Origin: Poa pratensis
Lineage: Eukaryota; Streptophyta; Magnoliopsida; Poales; Poaceae
Assembly (NCBI GenBank): GCA_947311845.1
Contig: CAMZMU010000107.1
Span: 14,119,042 to 14,183,041 of the forward strand
Direction: 5' to 3'
DNA: 64,000 nt
A program made the position numbers and the translations under genes. Under the pieces are notes generated by a model. The model had not been told where the DNA came from. It ran no database searches and saw only the letters and a list, made by a program, of their open reading frames with translations. Below are positions 54,798-64,000 of the stretch, piece by piece; position 1 is the stretch's first letter, and every line of letters begins with the position of its first letter.

Positions 54798-56105
54798 TGG
54801 ATCGATCGAGGTAGCTAGTTGAGTGAGTGAGGAATTGGGAAGGCGTGATGCCTTCTCTGCCCTGCTCGGCCCTGCAATAATGATGAGTAGGAAGAGTACT
54901 TCGCTAGCTTGCTAGGTAGAGGGTGCAGCTCCATGGATGGATCGAAGGATGCTTTTGCTTTTGCTTTTGCCTTTGGCTTTGATCAGAGAGGGTCGCGGTC
55001 GATGTAACGATGGCTTTCTCTTCTTTTAGAGGCGAAAGCGGAAGCCATCGAGTGCTCTGCTCTGGGAATGTTTGGCCTCAGTCTCGGTCAGCAGCCGCAG
55101 CAGATTTCATAGTATGACGGTCGAGTAAAGAAAGAAATTGAACCGTGTATTTTTTTTGTTAAAAGAAGAGTGATTTTCATTTTTTACCACCTAGTTATAG
55201 GTTTGGTGACACTAATTACCCACCTATTAAAAACTCATATAGATTACTAAGAAACTTTGGACTCTCGTTTTCTAATGCATATCTGTTGGATAAGGTATGA
55301 GGTGAGATTGAGGTTCAAAAATACGAGGATAAGGATGAAGAATGCACAAATTGGCAACATAAGGCTTGATATGATCACTGACGATGCCCTCCTATAGCTT
55401 TTCATAAATTTTAGAGTCATATTGGCTTAACACGTCGGTCTTACCTAACAATACATTCAAAATGCTAAAATGGGGTAAAATCCTGTAAATTTTTTATTAG
55501 ATTGGATAAAAAGTGGAATTCGGTCTTAAAAGAACTATGCATTTTTTATTATTTGAATGACAGCAGTCTGGTCTTATAGCGTGGTCACACTGCGCGTCTC
55601 CATCGTAGCTTCTCCAGGTTAGGTCATCTTTTAATAGTGTTTCGATTTCATGTGTTTCCCCAATAAATGTTGATCAATATGGTTCACTTATCTATCTATA
55701 CCTCTTATAAATCAAAACCCACTAACATGCATTATGCACATCATCCATTCTTTTAGCCAATCAAATTTCCATGTCATCCCACTAACATTCATTAAAGCCA
55801 ATATTTTCTTGCATGCAACATATCCACGTCATCTACTTTTCATCATCTAATTGTCCACTTCACCAATTTTTAATTATCAAATATTAAAAATCAAGTCAAT
55901 TAACTTTAGCTCTTCGACAATTGTGATCAATTAGTTTTTCCATATTTTTATAAACTACTGTACAAAGCATGCCGTTGTCTAGATAAATTATACTCACGTG
56001 TGAACCCTGTACCATCAGATAAAAAGTCATCCCGTATGAACCCAATGATGCGACCCAATGCACATGCACGAAGTTAGAAGCTTATAAAATAGGATTCTTC
56101 GCCTG
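54798..56105. promoter_or_regulatory. 5' flank of the receptor kinase, then AT-rich intergenic sequence
   Basis: The first 300 bp are the likely promoter and leader. They hold a gcttttgctttt hexanucleotide tract (about 54953-54980). Further out the sequence is AT-rich. A ctatacctcttataaatcaaaa phrase near 55696 resembles grass Helitron starts but has no supporting end. No gene. Confidence 0.35.
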
Positions 56106-56113
56106 GTGTCTAG

Positions 56114-56624
56114 CATAGGCGAATCCAAAGGGTGGCCAGGGTGGGCCATGGACCACCCTAGAATTTTGAGTTTGCCCATATACCATCGCTGCAAAATGAA
56201 AAAAAATAGCCCAACTTGTCCAGCAATCATGCCATGTACAATAGAAGCAGGCTCTCCTGGTAGTCCAGAAGTAGGCGCATGCACACCACTCCAACACTAT
56301 GTACCTGTCAGCCAATTACGTACAACTCCAACCTCCAATTCTCCAAATTTACAACTTGTTTGATAGATCAATGGTTTGATGTCCGGTGGCTGGTGGACAA
56401 ATTCACAAATGCAGAATTGAATCTTGTGATTTTTTTTTGTAGAATTATGGAAGAAATAATTCTTCTCTTTTTTTCGAAAACATGCAGCAAAATTCAGACT
56501 TAGTTGTGAATTGGAATATATTCATACGACCGTAGTAAAATTCTATATTTTTAGACTTATGTATTTTACAAAAAAAAATTATGAGCACGGACCACCCTGG
56601 TTCAAAATTCTAGATCCGCCACTG
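56114..56624. mobile_element. hAT-type MITE, 511 bp
   Basis: Flanked by an exact 8-bp TSD, gtgtctag (56106-56113 and 56625-56632). The right end reads CAGTGGCGGATCTAGAATTTTG on the minus strand, and the left end CATAGGCGAATCCA is a worn version. The inverted gaccaccct..attttga block recurs near both ends. It shares its terminal sequence with the hAT at 37019. Confidence 0.85.
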
Positions 56625-56639
56625 GTGTCTAGGAGCATT

Positions 56640-57591
56640 TTGATCGACATGGTACTTGTACCTCAAAGAAAATAAGTATATTAGTTTGGTTAAGAAGGAA
56701 ACCCAGCCGATAAACCAGTAAACCGCTAGGAAATTAGGAAATTAGAAATAATATATATTTGATGAGATAGGGAGGCATTTGCCCCCTCCCCCCTCCTTAA
56801 ATCAATCTATATTTCCTCTAGCTACAACCTGAGTTGTCACATAAGTTTTAGGACAGCGGCACATGAACCTTTAGTTACTACATTTTGTGCAGTTCTCGTC
56901 GACCGCGGAGCAGCGAGGCGAGATCCGAGATGCGGATTGCGGGTTAGATCTGCTGCCCTCCCTGTTTCTTTCCAATAACGGGTTGTCATCAACCCCACCA
57001 TCTCAATGGAGGAGTAGGAACTCAGACATGTCGTCGAGGATGATTACATCATGGCGGAGGACACCGAAACGGGCGAGCTCGTCGATGATCAAGTTCCTAT
57101 CGCGATCGCAGGCGATGTCTTGGATAGTGACGACGAGATGTTCAGCTGCTGCAGCGACGATGTTGATGAGCTTTAGGGGTGTTCAAAATGTAGTTTTGAT
57201 TTGGACTTGGTAATGTAATATTGTATACTTTGTATGGAGTTATGAGTATAGATTGCAGTTGTGAACATGTGGATGATGTAATACTACTTACAAACATTAG
57301 AATAAAGCCATGTTTTGTTAAAACTCGGTTTTGTTCATGCATTATAATATACGAAAACATTTTCATATGTGATGCAAAGCTTCATAGGTATGCTAGTTTT
57401 CCTATGAAGTTTGTACTACAAACCTATGGGATATAATCTTATGAATCTTATGGCAGACCGCTAAACAAATTACTCATCACGGCCGCCACCTTACCTACGG
57501 TACAGAGGAGCACAGACTGTCGAAGCGTGGACCCGCGGGTTCTTCGAAACTTCATTTTACTTCGTTCCAAGGTCCCTGGGCGCAGCTCTCG
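56640..57591. other. Intergenic, with a small acidic open frame
   Basis: AT-rich sequence around a GC-richer island (about 56890-57180). At 57051-57176 (+) an ATG frame gives 41 residues rich in D/E (GELVDDQVP, VLDSDDEMFS, CCSDDVDEL), open a further 12 codons upstream. It has the look of the last exon of a host gene, but I do not recognise it. Confidence 0.35.
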
Positions 57592-59853
57592 GATTTGAGC
57601 TTTTTGACTGTCCGGCATGGGCCTCTCCACCCATCCGCAGTTTCCGGTATCGCCGGATCCCTTGAGTCAACATGAGCTTTCTGGCCGTCCGGCATGGGCC
57701 CCTCCACCCTTCCACACCTTCCCCCATAGTTACGATGGAAAACTTTTTTTTTGTCAAGGACACAATGGCTTTGAGCTTTGTCCCTTTGGTTACCCATCTC
57801 GTATCTTTTCGGGCTGGTTTAACTACCAATCAAGCGTCATATCTTATTCACGGCCACTCCCGCCGTCTCACTGGAGCCGGCAGGGCTGGGCCGCCGAGTA
57901 CAAGGAGTCGACGCGACCGGACGGTGCATGTAATGGTACCGAAACACGTAAACGCGTAACGTACTAAGCCCATAGCGAAGGAACCGGCAGCACGACAGTT
58001 TGTAGGGAAGAAGATGATGTAAGCAACCGAGACTTCCCCAAGCTTACGGTTTTCCATAGAGTTAGCAATAATGGTGCCGAAACACGTACACACGTAACAT
58101 ATTAAGCCGGTAGCGAAGGAACCGACATGGCAGTTTGTAGGGAAGAAAACGATGTAAGCAACCGAGACTTTCACAGGCTTAGAGTTTTCCATAGATTAGC
58201 AATAATGGTGCCGAAACACACGCGTGCGCCGACGAAAGGATTCCCAACAGGATGAACCCGATCGGAAACGAAAGAATTTTTTTTTTACAACCGGGATGAA
58301 GCCGGCAGCCCGGCACGCACGAAACGATACGACTAAAAAAAATCGAGAAATAGAATAAACAAAGAAAATTAAAGCAAACAGAAACACGAAGAACATAAAT
58401 TTGCAGCAAGAAACCGCCCTGCATCAAGGTAGTGAATTTTTTTTTAGCAAAATGACAGGAACACGGTACAAAACACGGATCGAAAGCAACCAACACCTCA
58501 CCGCCCAAAATGATACGGCCGCAACAATATCGAGAAATACAATAAACAAAATATCAAAAGCAAACACGAAGATTGTAAATCTGCAACAAGAAACCGGCCT
58601 GCAACAAGACAGGGAAGAACAAAAGAAAAATTGTTAGCAACACGACAGGAAGAGGGTACAAAGCAATGATCCGTAGACAAAAGGAAACATGTGAAACACT
58701 GGAGCACAACGTCCACAGACAACGAACAGGTCGATGGAACACAAGGATTCATAATAGGATGAACATGATCCGAAACAAAACAGAAAAATACCTGATTTTA
58801 CAGCCCGGGGCGAAGCTGGCACACAGACACGATCGATCTGCAACAATAAGTCGGCCTGCATCAACATAGGGAAGAAAAAAAACACGTCAGAAACACGGCA
58901 GGAAGATAGTGCAAAGCTACGGATCGTAAATACAAAAGGGAACACAAAGAAACTACACGACGAGAGGGTCGTGGACAACACAACTAATTTAACACCCAAA
59001 AATCACACAATAGCACAATCACAACAACAAACAACAAAAGGAACAGATCGAACGCAACAACAGTAAGACGAAGCAAGAACAGGGAGGAATAAGAAACGGG
59101 GGAAAATGGAGGCTGCGGTAACCCTCGGTTCCAAAACATGACATATATACCCCCAGATCATTACTATAGCGTGGCGGCAACGATTCAATACGAGTAGATA
59201 AGAGCAAGGTCAATAATAAATGACAGGCAGATCGGACAACGAAGTGGGCACCAATGGCGAGACGCCAGCTAGGACATGGCCAATCGGGCCCGAAATCGTT
59301 CTGCCTACCAGCACAGTGCAACGTACCCGCCGACGAATGGAGGGACACCATGTAGGACGGAGAATTCGGGCCCAGATTCTCCCTGACATCACGAACAATG
59401 CAACGTACCCAACGATGACGCGAAATACCTAACGTGCCCCGACCTACTGTAGAAAATACGCAGCGGCGACAATGCAAGGGAAAGATCGGTGACGCAACGT
59501 ACCAAGCAACTGACATGTGGGCCTCGGAAAGGAAGGGGCCCATCGTCAGCGAGAGAGGGGGAAGAAACCAAGTACGGTAAGTGAACAAAATCAGCTAATG
59601 GGACGAACGCACTCCGAATTTATACCACTCTCGCCACTCCGCCACACCGATTAAACGCGCAGCGTGAGGCCGACGGGTGGGCCCTCGGGCTCCAGGAGGC
59701 ATCGGGGGAGGGCGTCAGCGAGAGTGGGTGCACGAAGGTTGGTACGGTTAGCGACTTTGCGAATCCTTGTTCATGCCGGCTCCAGGAACCGGCAGGGATC
59801 GGACGGGCGGAGGCGCGGAGCGGAGAGGATCGGACGGCCAGAAAGCTCAAATC
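57592..59853. mobile_element. Inverted-repeat-bounded non-coding element, 2.26 kb (Mutator-like?)
   Basis: 57592-57614 (gatttgagctttttgactgt..) matches the reverse complement of 59831-59853 at 20 of 23 positions. A second copy at 57674-57691 matches the right end exactly over 18 bases. The interior is purine-rich with tandem repeats and no long coding frame. No clear TSD was found, so superfamily and exact ends are uncertain. Confidence 0.45.
57933..58230. repeat. Tandem repeat, about 135-bp unit, two full copies plus a start
   Basis: aatggt.ccgaaacac recurs at 57933, 58069 and 58203. Units contain gaaggaaccg, cagtttgtagggaagaa, gatgtaagcaaccgagactt and ttttccatagattagcaata. Further diverged gcaacaagaaaccggcctgca repeats continue to about 58900. 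Confidence 0.8.
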
Positions 59854-60064
59854 GCTGATGAGTTTTCAATGGGTCTCACTGTTTATATCTTTAGATGTAG
59901 CTTGTAGACTTGGTGATTTTGGTTTTCTTGTAGACGCCACACCTTTCTGTATGATGGACGGTATAAATAGTGTTTGTGATAACCTATATTTTGGTGGTCA
60001 ATAAAGCTCTTTCACTTTCGGTAAAGAAAAAAATTCTCATACAAGTTTTTTTTTAGAAAATACA

Positions 60065-60409
60065 AGCCTCTTTGGATCACAAGAATGAAAATGTAGGAAT
60101 AGAAAAAAAACACAAAATTCTCACAGTTTTGCTAAGACAAAATAGGGGATTGTGAAACACAAAAATCTGCAGAAGTATTCGTTTGGATGGAACACAGGAA
60201 AAACTGATGAAAAATGTCTCGATCCTACACGGTTAAGTTTTACACAGAGGTTTATAAGTGGTTGTTTTGAATTTCTATGGGACTGAGGCAGAAATCAAAT
60301 ACATAATAATTTTGGGATCATTTGATCAAAAGGCAATCCATAGAAAAATTTGCAAAGGATTGTAATCCTACAAAAAATCACGTGAAATTCCTGCAATCCA
60401 AAAAGGCCC
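60065..60409. mobile_element. Tourist-type MITE (PIF/Harbinger)
   Basis: The left end GCCTCTTTGGATCACAAGAA mirrors the right end GGGGCCTTTTTGGATTGCAG (minus strand). The AT-rich interior has no coding capacity. A 15-16 bp direct repeat acaagttttttttag flanks the region (60041 and 60411). Confidence 0.7.
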
Positions 60410-60716
60410 CACAAGTTTTTTTTAGGGATAGAGAACACACGTTTTAATTGGGCCAAAACTGATGAAGTAGGGGTGATAGATGTTGATGTGAATCAGAAGA
60501 GAAAATTGCATGGTTGTGACCGTTACTAGTTTAGCTTAATTTGAATTGACCAAGAATTCAAAATTAAAACAAGATCCACTAAATTTGAACCTGAAACCGC
60601 CCCTCAGTCGTGACTCGTGCGTCACGAAAGAGAAAACTGGAACAGTCGGAAAAGCCCCCACCAAAAGCCTTTCCCCCCTTCGTTCCAGTTCACTCGGCAA
60701 CAAAGCGGAGCACGAA

Positions 60717-61027
60717 ATGGCGATCGCGATCTCGCAGGAGGCCTTCGACGACATGGTCCGGGAGAACATGGAGGACCTCGGCATGGACCCCGACGAGGCC
60801 CTCGCCGACGCCGTCGAAGCCCTCACCCTCCAGGGCGACGACCTCGCCGGTACCCACCCACGAACGAACCCCTCTTCGTCTTCTCCAGATCTCAAATCTC
60901 TCCAGTTCACGCCTAAAGTGGTTAACCGAGCCTCTCGCTGCCTCCTGCAGGGATCATCAAACGCGTGCCTGGGGAGGCCGCGGCGGAGGAGGTAAACCCG
61001 GTGATGCGTGTGCTGGACGAACTTAAG
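60717..61027 (+). pseudogene. Armadillo-repeat (ARMC6-like) gene, 5' end only, cut by an LTR element
   Basis: Exon 1 (60717-60849) encodes MAIAISQEAFDDMVRENM and an acidic helix (MDPDEALADAVEALTLQ). A GT-AG intron (60850-60950) joins in frame to exon 2 (60951 onward; GIIKRVPGEAAAEE, VMRVLDELK). This matches, from memory, the start of plant ARMC6-type proteins, which are several hundred residues long with C-terminal armadillo repeats. At 61028 the reading runs into TGTCAGGG, the start of an LTR, and ends soon after. The rest of the gene may resume beyond the element, outside the window. About 300 bp upstream (60410-60716) is its likely promoter and leader. Confidence 0.75.
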
Positions 61028-61336
61028 TGTCAGGGACTAGTATGTGAGGATAATAGTAGCATATGGGGATATTAGTGAAGTAACCAATGTGTAAGGGTAG
61101 TATTGGTATTTCATCTATGTGGTCATGTTGGGCTGGCTAGGTCTTTATAAGACTAGCATTGTATCCTGTTGAAAATCAATCAAGAAATCAAAACCCTAAA
61201 TGTTATCTTCATGTTCCTATTTTTCTTGCAATTTACCTATTACTTAGTTCTGCAATTTACTTATTTTTATCAGCAATTCCTCTCAAATCCCTGTTCTTCT
61301 TGATCCTCCCTTGTCAGATCCATCAGGGTTGTGACA
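61028..61336 (+). repeat. 5' LTR, 309 bp
   Basis: TG..CA ends, with a TATA-like box (tttataag, about 61143-61150). The primer-binding site follows after two bases. The candidate TSD base sequence to its left is ttaag. Confidence 0.82.
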
Positions 61337-61478
61337 AATGGTATCAGAGCAGTCAATCCTCGGGCCGAAATTTTTTCCCCGGCGGATTCTTCTTCTTCTT
61401 CCTCTTCCTGGTCCGATTCCGTGCGATTTCCCACCCTCCCTTTCCCAAATCACCGTCGTCTTCTCCTGATTCGCATCC

Positions 61479-62700
61479 ATGGCGACCTACACCTCGCCCT
61501 CCCCCTTCTTCACCCCCACCGCCACACCCGCTTACGCGCCCGCCGCCGCTTTTTCCTCCGCCGCCACCTACCCACCTCCTTTTTCCGGTGCCTACAACAA
61601 CCCCGCCTACCCCTATGACGCCACCGTCCCAGCACCCGAGCCTGGTTTCTCCACAACTTGGCCAAATTGGCCACCGCCACCGCCGGCCCCAAATCCGACC
61701 CCAATCCTTACCACCACACCCGTGTACACCGACGCCTCCACCGCCGCCGCTTACCCACCAGCCGACTACGCGCCCACCACTAGCTTCTCCCCTTGCCACC
61801 ATGAATTTCCCTTCGTCTACAGCGCTCCACCTACCTACCCCGACCCGGCGTACGGCCCCTCCGCCTTTCCCTCCACGCCGGCATCCATCCCAAGCACCAA
61901 CTTCGCCTCCTTCCCCGCACCAGCGTGTGGTTTCCCCACCTTTCCCGAATCATATGGCTCCTCACCTTGTTCCTACTTCGAATCCGCTGGCCCGACGAGC
62001 GAGGCGACCCCAATCCAGGCCAACTTCGAGCCAATTTGGCCACCGCCTGCCTGAGACCCGAGCTTCACCACCCTATACACCGCCCCAACCACGCCCAATC
62101 GAGAGTTCTACTCGACTCCTGCTGCCGCTCCACAGATCGACGCCTACCAAACTCCTTCCTCCCCCAACGGCTACTCCACCTTCCCCTACGCCGCCCCGTG
62201 CTGTTGCCCGACATGTGTGGCAACTCAAATCCCCACCCACGTTGACCAAAATCAACTACCTCCTGCTCCCATGGATAGCAACACAGGGATTGGGTATCAG
62301 GATCATCCAGCTTTGTCTGCGTTCACGGTAGCTGAACATGGTACGCACGAGGTATGTAATCAAAGGTCAGTACCAGGCTACACACACCAAGTGTTCGGTG
62401 AAATGCCAACACCAAACACTGGATATGAAACACATGTTATATCATCTGGGTTTGAGACCTGCGGTTATGGGTACTCCAATCAGATTCCGAGTCCTTGTGT
62501 GCAAGAGGGTAATGAGCGCCACTACTATGCACTACCAGATGATTGCCTTACAAAGAGTGAGCAGAAGTCAAATTTTGGCACAGTAAAACAAAGTATTTGT
62601 GATATGCTGGCCCAAATTCAGGCTCAACTACAAACCATGTTGAAAAGATGTGAGACTAAGCAACCTGTAGAAGCAAACACAGCGGTCCCGCTCCAGTTCT
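61479..62700 (+). pseudogene. Proline-rich ORF of the LTR element, one in-frame stop
   Basis: Starts at ATG 61479 (MATYTSPSPFF). It is rich in Pro, Ala, Ser, Thr, Tyr and Phe for about 190 codons, then has a TGA at 62052-62054. The same frame continues open (FTTLYTAPTTPNREFYSTP, then PCCCPTCVATQIP with a Cys cluster). A segment ICDMLAQIQAQLQTMLKRCE near the end looks helical. Around 62660-62700 the coherent frame appears to pass to the next ORF by a -1 shift. Possibly a Gag-like protein, but no Gag domain is recognised. Confidence 0.5.
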
Positions 62701-64000
62701 CTGTTCCAAAAGCAACAACACTACTGATTCTGAGTCACTTGTTCATGACCTGCAGCCACCAACAGCTGTGGTGCGAGATAATCCCAATGGACTCAAGGAA
62801 ATGCTTGTATCTGATGTATCTCAAGACGGGAAACAGGAAACTGAACAATTACTCCAACGTTGCAGCAAGGCACCAGAAACTACACAAACCACTACTTGTC
62901 TGACTTACATTTCTGATGTCCAAGATTTCACTCTTGAGCTGCAGCAAAAAGATGATGAGAAGACATCAGTAAATGTACAACAACTGAGAGCCCCACCATG
63001 GAATTTGCTAGTAACTCATGAGAGAAGAAAGGCATGGGATCCGGGAGAGCATACAATTCTGAGTTCAACACCAACCAGACGTATTGTAGGTTTTCATGAG
63101 GCCTCAATACTGTCAAGAATTAGTATCTTTAAACTCAATGATGTGCTAGCAGTGAGAACTACATTTGGTGTAACCAACTGTTGTGTACCACAACAGTGCT
63201 ATTGCAGCGTGCCATCAAGCAAAGAAAATCATAGAGTTCTTTTCTTATGGGATCCAGGCATTTTGAGGCAGAGTACCTTCTCATTGCAGCAGCAAGATGA
63301 TGACAGGGCAGGCGATTATTCAGTCCTAAAGGGCTCATATTCATTTGCCACAAGGTCCAACCAGCTCATTACTGAACATATTAAGAGAGAACTGAGGCTA
63401 TTATGGGATCCCGGAGCTTCATCATATCTCCAATCAATGGGATCCAGTGATACTGCTGCCATGCTGTGTTGTCCTCCTGGAATTTTAATTCAGCAAAGAA
63501 GAAACAGTGCAGCGCTGCTTCATTTTTCGAAATACATAATCCTAGGCAGTGTTGTGTGTTTATGGGATCCTGGAGCTTCAGCATATCTCCAATCAAGCAT
63601 GGATTCTGCTACAGTTACTCTCCAGCAATTACCCAATAAAAGCATTTCTTCCCTCGAGAAGTCCTCACTTGAAAAAGAAAGACGTGTACAATGGGATCCT
63701 GGAGTTCCACGGTCCTTGCACAGCCAGCCGTATATCTTGACAGTAAGTGATAATATATATTCTTATTGCTTGGTTGTAAGGCACAACAGTGACAGATCAA
63801 TCCATTCCACCAAGAAGATAATGTTATACTTCATGCTCAGTTTAGTCGTGCAAGAAAAGGAGATGCTCACTAGACTATGTCCTAGATCCTGGAGCTCCAT
63901 ATTTCAACCAATGCAATCTAGTGCTTGTTGTCAGTATTGCAGGGCACTCAGCTATCAGTTTTATTGGCACCAAGATATCAAGTTCAGTGGACTGTCTCTT
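62660..64000 (+). CDS. Long open frame with repeated WDPG motifs, incomplete at the window edge
   Basis: From the TAA at 62657-62659 to the end of the window one frame is open for 447 codons, with no early ATG, so it is likely the continuation of the upstream ORF. It begins with Ser/Thr/Gln-rich sequence (NNTTDSESLVHDLQPPT) and then contains WDPG five times (Trp codons at 63035, 63248, 63404, 63563 and 63692; spacing 71, 52, 53 and 43 codons). Two read LWDPGASSYLQS and LWDPGASAYLQS. A sixth relative (LDPGAPYF, about 63880) lies in another frame. No known Pol or Gag domain is visible. I do not recognise the family. Confidence 0.55.

Larger units (their letters stand above)
61028..64000 (+). 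mobile_element. LTR retrotransposon, 5' part, continuing beyond the window
   Basis: The LTR starts TGTCAGGG at 61028 and ends GTTGTGACA at 61336. A primer-binding site complementary to initiator tRNA-Met (TGGTATCAGAGC, 61339-61350) follows. The internal region encodes a proline-rich frame and a second long open frame, neither with recognisable protease, RT or integrase. The 3' LTR is not in the window. It is inserted in an exon of the ARMC6-like gene. Confidence 0.88.

Noticed and set aside
55694..55900. Helitron-like start (ctatacctcttataaatc)
   Set aside because: No CTRR end with hairpin identified, and the similarity is by memory only.
61159..62331. 390-codon plus-strand frame rich in Pro, His and Ser
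   Set aside because: Low-complexity alternative frame starting inside the LTR. The overlapping frame from 61479 starts after the primer site and is more coherent.

Overview
This window is nuclear DNA of a grass, most likely a Triticeae species (wheat, Aegilops, barley or rye type). The reasons are very GC-rich monocot exons, spliceosomal introns, and about half the sequence being recognisable transposons: Copia, L1-type LINE, SINEs, hAT, Stowaway, Tourist and Harbinger-like MITEs, and solo LTRs. No sequence search was run. All calls come from reading translated motifs, splice sites, terminal repeats and target-site duplications (TSDs).

Layout. 0.5-1.9 kb: F-box/LRR gene with one intron. 2.5-5.0 kb: internally deleted Copia element (minus strand). 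5.7-7.9 kb: solo LTR. 8.7-9.8 kb: intact MATH-BTB gene, followed by a ~0.9 kb tandem array made from its own 3' end. 12.8-17.3 kb: full-ORF2 LINE with an 18-bp TSD, separating it from a second, frameshifted MATH-BTB paralogue (17.8-18.8 kb). 23.2-24.5 kb: DUF1645-type gene. 29.4-44.1 kb: O-methyltransferase gene split by a young Copia element with identical LTRs, a divergently transcribed CYP71E-like P450, and a CYP71D/CYP99A-like P450. 45.4-50.2 kb: hAT element and a LINE remnant carrying a MITE that carries a solo LTR. 50.6-54.8 kb: CLV1/BAM-type receptor kinase (minus strand). 56-60.4 kb: MITEs and an inverted-repeat-bounded element. 60.7-61.0 kb: first two exons of an ARMC6-like armadillo gene, cut by an LTR element that runs off the window and carries an unusual long open frame with repeated WDPG motifs.

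How the genes may work together. The O-methyltransferase and CYP71E-like gene are head to head across about 460 bp, and a second A-type P450 lies 2.1 kb beyond. This is the arrangement expected of a small specialised-metabolism cluster, but two of the three genes are broken in this sequence. The paired BTB genes look like a local tandem duplication of Cullin-3 adaptor genes. The F-box gene is a separate ubiquitin-ligase adaptor.

Caveat. Twelve of the thirteen frameshifts I could place change the frame by net -1, and many lie in otherwise perfectly conserved coding sequence, including a Copia copy with identical LTRs. A deletion-biased sequence error is a serious alternative to true pseudogenisation for the kinase, the second P450, the second BTB gene and the Copia polyprotein.
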